64,000 nt of DNA. It comes from Streptomyces sp. NBC_01707. Its GTDB lineage: Bacteria; Actinomycetota; Actinomycetes; Streptomycetales; Streptomycetaceae. Location: positions 1,674,001-1,738,000 of the forward strand of contig NZ_CP109190.1 in the NCBI RefSeq assembly GCF_041438805.1, in the 5' to 3' direction. Each line of letters begins with the position of its first letter. Within the stretch, counting starts at the first letter, position 1. Both the position numbers and the translations under genes were made by a program. The notes under the pieces are model-generated. The model searched no databases. It worked only from the letters and a program-made list of their open reading frames with translations, and was not told the origin of the DNA. Below, piece by piece: positions 9,095 through 17,429 of this stretch.

Positions 9095-9109
9095 TTAATT
9101 GCTAATTAA
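9095..9109. promoter_or_regulatory. Probable operator: inverted repeat TTAATT-N3-AATTAA
   Basis: A perfect 6-3-6 inverted repeat (TTAATT, GCT, AATTAA) in an AT-rich patch, about 110 bp upstream of the GH27 start. It matches the site at 6750-6764 in sequence and in distance to the gene it would control. The following TTAAAAA run extends the AT-rich stretch. Likely bound by the locus regulator; binding is inference. Confidence 0.62.
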
Positions 9110-9361
9110 CTTAAAAACGCATTTACGGAGGGCGTTTTGTCCACCGAGTCACGCGCCGCGGGACCACCTGACGACCCGCACGGCAGCCCGACGCTCCTCT
9201 TCGCCGGCCGCCCGGGACGTCGCCACGGTGGCCACCGAGGTCCTGGCGAATTCCGCGCCCCACATCGCCCGCCCCTCCCGGCGGATCGGACCGGACTCCC
9301 AGGTTCCACGAGCCGGAGATCGTGCCGACTCTTGACAGAACCTCCACAGGATTACAGCCTA

Positions 9362-9375
9362 TGGCAACGTTGTCA
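9362..9375. promoter_or_regulatory. LacI-type operator candidate TGGCAACGTTGTCA
   Basis: A 14-bp near-perfect palindrome with a central CAACGTTG, 60 bp upstream of the GH2 start. The central CG and flanking TG/CA are typical of LacI-family operators. It differs from the AT-rich repeats facing the GH27 gene, so the two divergent genes may answer to different regulators. Confidence 0.5.
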
Positions 9376-9434
9376 GGCGGGCTGTGCAGGCCGCCTGCTC
9401 TTGAGGGATTCACCTGAAACGGATCACGTCACTC

Positions 9435-12400
9435 ATGCCTGACCAGTCATCTCACCCTTCCCGCAGAGCAGTTGTCGCGACCGGCTCCACACTGCTCGCG
9501 AGCCTCGGGCTCGGGGTCGCGCTCCCCGGCACGAGCCATGCGGCCGGGTCCGCAACATCCACCGGCAGCGCAAGCCTTTCCCGCGGCGAACTCGCTATGT
9601 ACCGCCCGGTCGAGGTGTCGTCGGTCGACTACGCCCCCACACCCGCCGAGTTCGTGGTGGACAGGCTCAACTCCACCGGCGTGAAGGGCAGCGGGTGGCG
9701 CGCCGCCGACGGAGACCCGCAGTGGATCTCCGTCGACCTCCAGTCCGAGTGCGTGGTCGACTCGCTGCGGCTGACGTTCGAAGCCACCAAGGACGACCCC
9801 GTCTTCACGCCGTCCACCAGCGGCAATCCGCGTGACAGCACGACCGGGCAGGAGATCCTGTCCAGCTGCGCGGTGGAGTTCACCATCGAGACGTCGCGGG
9901 ACCACCACGCGTGGACCACGGTGTACCGGACCGCCTCCGGCGTCGGAGGGGTGGTGGAGATCGAGCTGGACAGTCCCTCCACGGCACGCTGGGTTCGGAT
10001 GACCGTGACGAAGCGGTCGAACTCCAACCCACTGGGTCTCAACGGTTTCGAGGTGTACGGCACGGTCAAGGGTCACAGGCCCGCCGCCACCGGGTGGACC
10101 GACTGGGGCACGCACGACCACGAGGCACCCGCGCTGAAGGCCGCCGCCGACGGTACGGTCCCGCTGGAGTCGGGCTGGACCCTGACGATGGACGACTGGG
10201 CCGGGGCCGAGGGCGCCGAGCTGTCCCTGCCCTCGGTGGACACCAGTCGCTGGCTGCCCGCGACCGTACCGGGTACGGTGCTCGGTTCCCTGGTGGACCA
10301 GGGCCACCTCCCCGACCCGGTCGCGGGGATGAACAACCTCCACATCCCGGAGGCCCTGTCGCGCCACGCGTGGTGGTACCGGCGCGGCTTCCGACTGCCG
10401 CGCGGCCTGCGCACCGGCTCGGGGCGCCATGTCTGGCTGGAGTTCGACGGCGTCAACCACAAGGCCGACATCTGGCTCAACGGGCAGCAGGTGGGCGGGC
10501 TGACCTACCCCTTCGCCCGCTCCGCCCACGACGTGACACGTCTGCTGACGTCCGGCGAGCAGGCGCTGGCCGTACGGATCACGCCGATGCCCTTCCCCGG
10601 CAGCCCCGGGGACAAGAGCGAGGCGGGCCTGGCCTTCGTGGACGCCGGTGCCACCATGATGAACCGCAACTCGCCCACGTACCTGGCCGCCTCCGGCTGG
10701 GACTGGATGCCGGCGGTACGCGACCGCGTCTCCGGCATCTGGAACCATGTGCGGCTGCGTTCGACCGGGCACGCGGTCATCGGCGACCCGCGCGTCGACA
10801 CCACGCTCCCCCACCTGCCCGACACCGGCACTGCCGAGGTGACGATCGTGGTGCCGGTGCGCAACGCCGACTCCGCCGAGCGCCGCGTGACGGTCAACGC
10901 GTCGTTCGACGACGTGCGGGTCTCGCGGACCGTCACCGTGCCGGGTGGTGAGAGCACCGACGTGATCTTCACTCCCACCGACCACGCGCAATTGCGGTTG
11001 CGCAACCCTGAGCTGTGGTGGCCGAACGGCTACGGCGAGCCGGCCCTGCACGACCTCACGCTCGTCGCTTCGGTCGACGGCGAGGAGAGTGACCGGCGCA
11101 CCACACGCTTCGGCATCCGTCAGTTCGGTTACGAGTACGCGGTGCCACTGCCCTTCGACGGCGGGACCAACGCGTACACGCAGTCGGTGGCGCTGGGCCC
11201 CAGGACGGCGCAGTACGTACGGATCAGATGCCTGACGCGCTCCACGGACTGGGGTTCGTCGCTGTGGGGTCTCTCGGTGATCGACAGCGCGGCGCCCGGC
11301 ACCGACCTGGCCCTGCACAAGACCGCCACCGCCTCGACCGTGGACGAGCCGGGCCACGAGGCCGCCAACGTCACGGACGGGGACGCGAAGACTCGATGGT
11401 CGTCCGCGTTCGAGGACGACCAGTGGATCCAGGTGGACCTCGGCGAGTCCGTCTCCTTCGACCGGGTGGAGCTCGTCTGGGAGCAGGCGTACGCCAAGAC
11501 GTACGTGGTGCAGGTATCCGCCGACGGTGACACCTGGACAGATGCGGAGTCCGTCGACAACTCAGCGGTTCCGCTGCCGTTCCAGAACGCCAACGCAAGC
11601 CTGCAGAGCGTGGATCTCGGCCACCGCACCGCACGGTATGTGCGACTCAATGGCGGTGAGCGGGCGACGAGTTGGGGAACGTCGCTGTGGAGTCTGGCGG
11701 TGATCGACAGCGCGGCGCCCGGCACCGACCTGGCCCTGCACAAGACCGCCACGGCCTCGACGGAGGACGGCTCGAACACGGCTCAGAACGCCACCGACGG
11801 CAAGCCCGGCACTCGCTGGTCCTCGGCGTACGAGGACAACCAGTGGATCCGGGTGGACCTCGGCGAGTCGGTCTCCTTCGACCGTGTCGTCGTCGTGTGG
11901 GAGTCGGCCTACCCCAAGACGTATGTCGTCCAGATCTCCGACGACGGGGACACCTGGACGGACGTGAAGTCGATCGACAACACCCCGGAACCGCTGAAGA
12001 TCAGCGTCAACGGCGTGCGGGTCTTCTGCCGGGGCGGCAACTGGGGCTGGGACGAGTTGCTGCGCCGGATGCCGGCCGAGCGGATGGACACGGCGGTGCG
12101 GATGCACCGGGACATGAACTTCACCATGATCCGCAACTGGCTCGGCAGCAGCAACAGGGAGGAGTTCTTCGCCAGTTGTGACGCGTACGGCATGCTCGTG
12201 TGGAACGACTTCCCGAACGCGTGGGCCATGGATCCACCGGACCACGACGCCTTCAACAGCCTGGCACGGGACACCGTACGGCGCTACCGCATCCACCCCA
12301 GTGTCGTCGTCTGGTGCGGTGCCAACGAGGGCAACCCGCCCGCGGCGATCGATACCGGCATGCGCGAGGCGGTCCGGTCTGAGGCACCCGGCGTCTTCTA

Positions 12401-13511
12401 CCAGAACAACTCGGCCGGCGGCATCATCTCCGGCGGCGGCCCGTACGGCTGGGTGGAGCCGGAGCGCTACTTCTCCCGGTCCACCTACGGCGGCGGTCAC
12501 TTCGGCTTCCACACCGAGATCGGCATGCCTGTGGTGTCCACCGCGGAGAGCATGCGCAGCCTCGTCGGCGACGAGCCCGAGTGGCCGATCGGTGACGCGT
12601 GGTACTACCACGACTGGAGCACCAGGGGGAACCAGGCGCCGCAGAACTACCGTGCCGCAATCGAGGCCAGGCTCGACACCGCCGACGGGCTGGACGACTT
12701 CGCCCGCAAGGCTCAGTTCGTCAACTACGAGAACACCCGGGCCATGTTCGAGGCCTGGAACGCCAATCTGTGGAAGGACGCCAGCGGCCTGATGCTCTGG
12801 ATGTCCCACCCGGCATGGCACAGCACCGTATGGCAGACCTACGACTACGACTTCGATGTCAACGGCACCTATTACGGGGCGCGCAAGGCCTGCGAGGCCG
12901 TCCATGTGCAGGCGGACCCGCAGGAGTGGAAGGTCGTCGCGGTCAACCACACCGCGCGCGGCCTGAAGGCTGTGACGGTCACGGCCCGGCTCTTCGACCT
13001 GAACGGTCGGCAGCTCGGGTCCACCCTCCGTACGAAGGTGGATGTGGCCTCCTCGGGCACGACACCGGCGTTCACGGCCGCCTTCGGGAAGAGTCTGCCC
13101 GGCCTGCACCTCCTGCGGCTGACCCTGGAGGACAGCCATGGCAGAACCCTGTCGGAGAACACCTACTGGCGCTATCGCGAGACAGCCGACATGAAGGCGC
13201 TCAACAAGGCCAGGACCGTCAAGGTCACCGCCGACCTCGGCCACGTCTCCCGGTCGGGTGAGCGCCGCACGATGACCGCGACCATACGCAACCGGGGCTC
13301 GGCGGTCGCATCGATGGTGCGGCTGTCCTTGCTGGACGCCGACGGCGGCGGGCGCGTGCTGCCGACGCTCTACAGCGACAACTACGTGTGGCTGCTGCCC
13401 GGTGAGTCGCGCACGGTGACGCTCTCCTGGCCCGCGGAGGCGCTGCGGTCGGGGCGGCCCGCGCTGCTGACCGAGGGATACAACAGCGGGCGAACGGTGA
13501 CCCACGCGTAG
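9435..13511 (+). CDS. Secreted GH2 exo-glycosidase with three F5/8C (CBM32-like) domains
   Basis: A 1358-residue exported enzyme with a Tat signal (PSRRAVVATGSTLLASLGLG, cut after SHAAG). Order: an F5/8 type C domain (about 50-215), GH2 sugar-binding domain (about 245-420), immunoglobulin-like domain (about 440-575), then two tandem F5/8 type C copies (about 582-855) ahead of the barrel. The barrel has CGANEGNPP (acid/base Glu about 965) and FHTEIGMP (nucleophile Glu about 1028). C-terminal beta-sandwiches follow. The layout and the NEGNPP motif recall exo-beta-D-glucosaminidases and beta-mannosidases; I cannot separate these. It is much longer than the usual 850-1000 residues because of the lectin domains. 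Probably acts on chitosan-like or mannan-like polymer outside the cell. Confidence 0.85.
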   Translation: MPDQSSHPSRRAVVATGSTLLASLGLGVALPGTSHAAGSATSTGSASLSRGELAMYRPVEVSSVDYAPTPAEFVVDRLNSTGVKGSGWRAADGDPQWISVDLQSECVVDSLRLTFEATKDDPVFTPSTSGNPRDSTTGQEILSSCAVEFTIETSRDHHAWTTVYRTASGVGGVVEIELDSPSTARWVRMTVTKRSNSNPLGLNGFEVYGTVKGHRPAATGWTDWGTHDHEAPALKAAADGTVPLESGWTLTMDDWAGAEGAELSLPSVDTSRWLPATVPGTVLGSLVDQGHLPDPVAGMNNLHIPEALSRHAWWYRRGFRLPRGLRTGSGRHVWLEFDGVNHKADIWLNGQQVGGLTYPFARSAHDVTRLLTSGEQALAVRITPMPFPGSPGDKSEAGLAFVDAGATMMNRNSPTYLAASGWDWMPAVRDRVSGIWNHVRLRSTGHAVIGDPRVDTTLPHLPDTGTAEVTIVVPVRNADSAERRVTVNASFDDVRVSRTVTVPGGESTDVIFTPTDHAQLRLRNPELWWPNGYGEPALHDLTLVASVDGEESDRRTTRFGIRQFGYEYAVPLPFDGGTNAYTQSVALGPRTAQYVRIRCLTRSTDWGSSLWGLSVIDSAAPGTDLALHKTATASTVDEPGHEAANVTDGDAKTRWSSAFEDDQWIQVDLGESVSFDRVELVWEQAYAKTYVVQVSADGDTWTDAESVDNSAVPLPFQNANASLQSVDLGHRTARYVRLNGGERATSWGTSLWSLAVIDSAAPGTDLALHKTATASTEDGSNTAQNATDGKPGTRWSSAYEDNQWIRVDLGESVSFDRVVVVWESAYPKTYVVQISDDGDTWTDVKSIDNTPEPLKISVNGVRVFCRGGNWGWDELLRRMPAERMDTAVRMHRDMNFTMIRNWLGSSNREEFFASCDAYGMLVWNDFPNAWAMDPPDHDAFNSLARDTVRRYRIHPSVVVWCGANEGNPPAAIDTGMREAVRSEAPGVFYQNNSAGGIISGGGPYGWVEPERYFSRSTYGGGHFGFHTEIGMPVVSTAESMRSLVGDEPEWPIGDAWYYHDWSTRGNQAPQNYRAAIEARLDTADGLDDFARKAQFVNYENTRAMFEAWNANLWKDASGLMLWMSHPAWHSTVWQTYDYDFDVNGTYYGARKACEAVHVQADPQEWKVVAVNHTARGLKAVTVTARLFDLNGRQLGSTLRTKVDVASSGTTPAFTAAFGKSLPGLHLLRLTLEDSHGRTLSENTYWRYRETADMKALNKARTVKVTADLGHVSRSGERRTMTATIRNRGSAVASMVRLSLLDADGGGRVLPTLYSDNYVWLLPGESRTVTLSWPAEALRSGRPALLTEGYNSGRTVTHA
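11178..12000 (+). repeat. In-gene tandem duplication, 423-bp period (CBM32-like domain)
   Basis: Two consecutive units, about 11178-11600 and 11601-12000, repeat in frame with a 423-bp (141-residue) period inside the GH2 gene. A stretch of more than 50 bases beginning at 11277 is identical at 11700. Both encode SVIDSAAPGTDLALHK or AVIDSAAPGTDLALHK, then DGxxxTRWSSAxEDxQWI and VDLGESVSFDRV. Such identity at DNA level points to a recent duplication or ongoing conversion. Confidence 0.88.
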
Positions 13512-13521
13512 CGTCCGCTTC

Positions 13522-13549
13522 GGGGCCGGCCACATCCGCGGCCGGCCCC
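13522..13549. terminator. Hairpin terminator after GH2 gene
   Basis: Perfect 10-bp stem (GGGGCCGGCC with GGCCGGCCCC) around an 8-base loop, 11 bp after the GH2 stop and ahead of the convergent NLP gene. No T-run, as is usual in Streptomyces; could serve both strands. Confidence 0.65.
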
Positions 13550-13626
13550 ACCGCTGCCGACGCGCGCCCTTGCCCACCGTGGAGGTTCGTGCGCGCGTCG
13601 GTCGGGATCTGCGTCCCTTCCGCCCG

Positions 13627-14394
13627 TCAGGCGTTGGGGTCGAACGAGATGTTCGCCGGCTTGGCTTTTTCGAGGTGGTAGTTGAAATTGCCGTCCTTGA
13701 GACCGAAGACGGCGCTACCGAAGTCGGCCTGGCTGAGCTTGTCCCGTAGGCCGTCGGGAAAGCCGTTCCAGCCGATCAGGCGGGGGAACTGCCACGCGTG
13801 GTAGTGGTTCTCCGGCGGCTCGTCACCTGAATTGGCGGGCCGGAAGCAGTGCGTGCCCACGCCGTCCTTGTGGTAGACGATCTTGGGATGCGTCCCGTCC
13901 CACTGGATCTGGTCACGGCCGTAGACGTTGAAGTTGCCGTGGGCGGAGGTGGATACGTAGCGGACCTCGTTGTCCTGTACCCACACCACGACGTGCTCCC
14001 AGTCGTGCCTGTGCCCGCCGAGCCCGCTGCCGGCCACGGCCTGGTCCTTCTCGAAATAGAGTCCGTACAGGATGGCGCACCAGCCGTTGTTGCACTTGTA
14101 GCGCGCGTATCCGTTGGTGTTGTCGAGGTCCCAGGAGTCGCGGCACTGACCGTTGACGGCCCCGCTGGTGTTGAGGCCGGGGGCTATGGCTCCGTCGGGG
14201 CCGATGGCGGGAGTGGGGTAACAGCCGTCCGTGTCGTAGTCGTATGCGGGTTGGAACGTCTGCTCCAGTCCGTCCGCGTTCGCGGGCAGGGCGGTGGGCG
14301 GGGCAGCGAGAGCGCTGCCGGGAACAGCGATGACCAGCGCGATGGCGCTGCCGACGACGAGCGAGACCTTGCGGGTCCGTGCTCTGTATTTCAC
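13627..14394 (-). CDS. Secreted NPP1/NLP family protein (necrosis-inducing-like)
   Basis: A 255-residue exported protein. GTG 14394 follows a GAGGA Shine-Dalgarno and starts a Sec signal (SLVVGSAIALVIAVPGSALA). The mature protein carries the NLP hallmark heptapeptide GHRHDWE (about residue 125), followed by HVVVW, and the flanking Cys-containing segments GQCRDSW and YKCNNGWC. In the NLP family this loop holds a divalent cation and the protein acts on plant plasma-membrane sphingolipids. Whether this bacterial copy is cytotoxic or has another role cannot be told. Monocistronic: terminator hairpin beyond its stop, palindrome 39 bp before its start. Confidence 0.9.
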   Translation of the reverse strand: MKYRARTRKVSLVVGSAIALVIAVPGSALAAPPTALPANADGLEQTFQPAYDYDTDGCYPTPAIGPDGAIAPGLNTSGAVNGQCRDSWDLDNTNGYARYKCNNGWCAILYGLYFEKDQAVAGSGLGGHRHDWEHVVVWVQDNEVRYVSTSAHGNFNVYGRDQIQWDGTHPKIVYHKDGVGTHCFRPANSGDEPPENHYHAWQFPRLIGWNGFPDGLRDKLSQADFGSAVFGLKDGNFNYHLEKAKPANISFDPNA

Positions 14395-14799
14395 TGCGTC
14401 CTCCTGGTCGACGCGTGGCGGGGGCACGCGACTGTGATTGGCATGCCCATCACAATCAGGTTGAATCGCGCGGCGACCGGGCCGAACACCGTGAGGTGAC
14501 GAAGTGATGAAGGATCGGCCAATACACGGAGAGCCGGACAAGAGGCACGTGGTGGGACCAGTGCCCGGGCAGGCCGGGGCGGCCGCATCGACCACCGGGG
14601 CCCCGAATCGAAGAGCGGTACGCGGGCGAGCCGCGCAACCCCCCACGAAGGTCTGAAGGTGGCGTGGGAGGCCGTCGACAAGAACACCTGCCGGACGAGG
14701 TCGTGAGATTCGACACGGTCCCGGACCAGGGCACCTCACCGGCGACGGCCTCCACCGCCCACGACACGGCACTGCGATGCCCACCCCTGGAGCGGTCCT
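14395..14799. other. Intergenic region upstream of the NLP gene
   Basis: 405 bp between the NLP start and the PPOX stop, both minus strand. It holds the palindrome at 14433-14454 close to the NLP start. The remaining 345 bases show no convincing gene, repeat or hairpin. Confidence 0.6.
14433..14454. promoter_or_regulatory. 22-bp near-perfect palindrome upstream of the NLP gene
   Basis: Outer arms TGTGAT and ATCACA enclose a central GGCATGCC; only one opposed base pair in the 22 bp fails. It lies 39 bp upstream of the NLP start codon. It could be an operator at the promoter or a hairpin in the leader. The outer TGTGA/TCACA resemble half-sites of CRP-type regulators, but the 12-base spacing is not the standard six. 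Confidence 0.55.
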
Positions 14800-15228
14800 T
14801 CAGTCGATGATGCCCGACATCGCGAGCACCTTGTCGATCCGCACCCGGACGACCAGTTGGCCGGGGACGCCGTTGCGGGCGCCGTACTCCTCGGCGCGGT
14901 CGGCACCCACGTAACGGGCCGCGATCCGGGTGGCCCACTCCCGTACCTGCGGGAGGGCGTCGCCGAGTTCCGCGCGACCTTGCAGTACCGCGTACCCGAA
15001 CGGCGGCCGCTCGTCGTCCACGCACAGCGCGACCCGGCCGTCCCGGGCGAGGTTGCGACCCTTGACCGTGTTCTGACCGGTGTTGAACACCAGATCGTCG
15101 CCGTCGAGCAGGAACCAGACGGGGGCGATGTGCGGGCCGCCGTCCGCGCGGACGGTGGAGAGCTTGCCGGTTCGGGTGCCGGACATGACGAATGCGCGCC
15201 ACTCGGCGTCGCTCATCTTCTGTGCCAT
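14800..15228 (-). CDS. PPOX class F420-dependent or FMN-binding oxidoreductase-like protein
   Basis: A 142-residue split-barrel protein of the pyridoxamine 5'-phosphate oxidase-like superfamily. Features: GKLSTVRADGGPHIAPVWFL (strands 1-2), NTVKGRNLARDGRVALCVDD (cofactor phosphate-binding Lys/Arg region) and YAVLQGRAEL. Small actinobacterial proteins of this type often bind F420 and reduce diverse substrates. ATG 15228 is chosen over further upstream starts because MAQKMSDAEW fits the family N-terminus; no strong Shine-Dalgarno supports it. Stands alone between the NLP and metallophosphoesterase genes. Confidence 0.8.
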   Translation of the reverse strand: MAQKMSDAEWRAFVMSGTRTGKLSTVRADGGPHIAPVWFLLDGDDLVFNTGQNTVKGRNLARDGRVALCVDDERPPFGYAVLQGRAELGDALPQVREWATRIAARYVGADRAEEYGARNGVPGQLVVRVRIDKVLAMSGIID

Positions 15229-15455
15229 GGCCGCATGGTGCCCGACGGGAGGCCGGCTGACGGGAACTGACGCGCGGACCGGCCCTGTCCCTCCCGGCGG
15301 CCCGGCCACTGATCCACTTTCGATACGCGCTCCGGCGACCACCGACCCCCGAGACGACGCGCAAGGTCACCGGGTGCCCGGTACGCACCGTTCGCCCATC
15401 CACGGCGGCCGCCCGCCCGACTTTCGCCGCTCGAAGGCGTCCGCCATCCGGCCCT

Positions 15456-15471
15456 TGTGGTTTAGACCACC
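15456..15471. promoter_or_regulatory. DasR-responsive element-like site
   Basis: The 16-mer TGTGGTTTAGACCACC is an inverted repeat. It agrees at 14 of 16 positions with the dre consensus as I recall it (ASTGGTCTAGACCASY). It lies 69 bp upstream of the metallophosphoesterase start, a normal place for repression by the GntR-family regulator DasR, which responds to glucosamine-6-phosphate in Streptomyces. Assignment is from pattern only. Confidence 0.6.
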
Positions 15472-15539
15472 TTCAACTTCCGGCTATCGGCGATCGGCAT
15501 CGTCCCTGCTGTCATACGGGGGTAGTTCAGGGAGATCGC

Positions 15540-17429
15540 ATGAGCAGAACCAGTCATCCCGGACCGGGTCGCCGCAGCCTGCTGCAGGCGGCACTGACCG
15601 TACCGGCGGTCGGAGCGGCCGGTACGGTGCTGGGCACGCAGTCCGCGCAGGCCGCCACCGGGCAGCCGTCGACAGCCGGCTCCGGCACCCACCGTTTCGA
15701 CGCGGAGAGTCCGCGCTTCGCACTGGCGGTCCTGCCGGACACCCAGTACCTCTTCGACGCGGACAGCGCGGACCCGGAGCCGCTGAAGGAGACATTCCAC
15801 TACCTGGTGGCCCAGCGCCAGGAGGCGAACATCGCCTTCATGACGCACCTGGGCGACGTCACCGAGCACGGCAGCGAGGAGGAGATCGATCTCGCGGCGG
15901 ACACCTTCCGGACCATCCACGGCAAGGTGCCCTACAGCGTCCTCGCCGGCAACCACGACATCAACTCGGGCACCGACGACCAGCGCGGTGACACCGCCTA
16001 TCTCCGGGCGTTCGGGCCGCAGCGCTTCACCTCCATGCCGACCTTCGGAGGCGCGTCGCCCGACGGCTACAACAGCTACCACGTGCTGCGGGCGGCCGGG
16101 CGCGAGTGGCTGGTGCTCGCCCTCGACTGGCGCGCCTCCGAGAAGGGGCTGGCCTGGGCGCAGGGCGTCCTCGACACCCACCCGACGCTGCCGGTCATCC
16201 TCACCACCCATGACATCGCCTGGGCCGAGGACAACGGCCAGGCGCACCTGTCCGACAACGGACAGCTGCTCTGGGACCGCATCATCCGCGGCAACGACCA
16301 GATCTTCATGGCACTCGGCGGCCACTACTGGCCTCCGGGGCGCACTGTGCTCACCAACGACGCCGGCCATGACGTGCATGTGCACATCACCAACTACCAG
16401 GACCGCTACTACGGCGGTGCGGGTATGGTCCGGCTCTACTCGTTCGACCTGGTCCGGCAGGTCGTCGACGTCGAGACGTTCTCCCCGTGGTTCCTCGCCC
16501 GCGACCCGGAGAAGCGCACGCCGCTGGAGGCGGAGACCATCGAACTGACCGGTCCGGTGGACCGGTTCTCGCTCGACATCGACTTCGCGGACCGGTTCCG
16601 GGCATTCGCACCGGTGGTTCCTCCGGCGCCGCGTCCGGCCTCCCGGGTCATGCCGCGGGGCACCGTCGCCTACTGGCGGTTCGACTCCTCCGGTCTCGCG
16701 GGTGCCGGCACCGCCGGCACCGCGGTGGCCGCGGGCACCGTGGCACGCGATCTGTCGGGGCACGGCAACGACCTGCGGGTCCAACTGCTCCACGACAGCC
16801 CCTCGAAGGCCCTGACCTGGTCGGGCGACCACCATACGGAGCAGCCGGCCCACGCCAGCCTCCGCTTCGACGGCGGCAAGTCGCCGGACCGGGGCGCGAT
16901 CCTCACCACGTCCGCCCAGGCACCGCTGAACAGCTTGACGTTCACCTCGGGCTTCACCATCGAGACCTTCATCAAGCTGCCGGAGCCGTTCGAGGGCGAC
17001 CACGCCTGGATGGGCATCCTCAGCTGGGAGGGCCGCAACGGCGACGCCGGAAAAACCACCGGCTGGTCGACGGAGGAGCCCACCTGCAGCCTCAATGTCA
17101 CGCCTGAGCGCTTCCTGCAGTTCGTGCTCTACCCGCACGTCCAGGACGCCGACCCGACTTCCTGGAGCCACGCGCTGCCCGTGGGCCGCTGGACCCACAT
17201 AGCGGTCGTCAACAACGGTCACCGCACGGTGATGTACGTCGACGGGTCGAAGATCGCCCGGAACCCGACCCGGTCGGCGACCGGCATCGCGACGCTCGGG
17301 AAGCCGTTCGTCATCGGCGGCACCCAGTTCGCCGAGCAGTTCGACCAGGGCTTCTACGGCTGGATCGGCGACACCCGCATCGTGAACCGGGCGCTGGCGC
17401 CGAAGGACTTCATGGCGCCGTCCGCGTAA
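15540..17429 (+). CDS. Secreted metallophosphoesterase with C-terminal LamG domain
   Basis: A 629-residue exported protein with a Tat signal (GRRSLLQAALTVPAVGAAG). The calcineurin-like phosphoesterase domain fills about residues 60-330. Its metal-binding motifs are LPDTQYL, HLGDVTEHG, LAGNHDIN, TTHDI and GGHYWP. A concanavalin A/LamG-like domain follows at about 440-625 (TSGFTIETFIKL, WTHIAVVNNG, YGWIGDTRIVNRAL). ATG 15540 has GGGAG upstream. It probably removes phosphate from an extracellular ester, with the LamG domain anchoring it to a glycan. A DasR-like site upstream suggests control by amino-sugar supply. Confidence 0.88.
   Translation: MSRTSHPGPGRRSLLQAALTVPAVGAAGTVLGTQSAQAATGQPSTAGSGTHRFDAESPRFALAVLPDTQYLFDADSADPEPLKETFHYLVAQRQEANIAFMTHLGDVTEHGSEEEIDLAADTFRTIHGKVPYSVLAGNHDINSGTDDQRGDTAYLRAFGPQRFTSMPTFGGASPDGYNSYHVLRAAGREWLVLALDWRASEKGLAWAQGVLDTHPTLPVILTTHDIAWAEDNGQAHLSDNGQLLWDRIIRGNDQIFMALGGHYWPPGRTVLTNDAGHDVHVHITNYQDRYYGGAGMVRLYSFDLVRQVVDVETFSPWFLARDPEKRTPLEAETIELTGPVDRFSLDIDFADRFRAFAPVVPPAPRPASRVMPRGTVAYWRFDSSGLAGAGTAGTAVAAGTVARDLSGHGNDLRVQLLHDSPSKALTWSGDHHTEQPAHASLRFDGGKSPDRGAILTTSAQAPLNSLTFTSGFTIETFIKLPEPFEGDHAWMGILSWEGRNGDAGKTTGWSTEEPTCSLNVTPERFLQFVLYPHVQDADPTSWSHALPVGRWTHIAVVNNGHRTVMYVDGSKIARNPTRSATGIATLGKPFVIGGTQFAEQFDQGFYGWIGDTRIVNRALAPKDFMAPSA

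Larger units (their letters stand above)
8988..9434. other. Divergent intergenic region between GH27 and GH2 genes
   Basis: 447 bp without a gene. It holds the AT-rich inverted repeat at 9095-9109 facing the GH27 gene. On the plus side it has a TTGACA hexamer at 9332-9337 and a LacI-type palindrome at 9362-9375 facing the GH2 gene. No -10 box with good spacing to the TTGACA is obvious. Short open frames here have no recognisable features. Confidence 0.7.

Noticed and set aside
11562..13577. 671-codon minus-strand frame opposite the GH2 gene
   Set aside because: Antisense shadow of the GH2 catalytic part; amino-acid make-up is Gly/Arg/Val/His-rich without structure.
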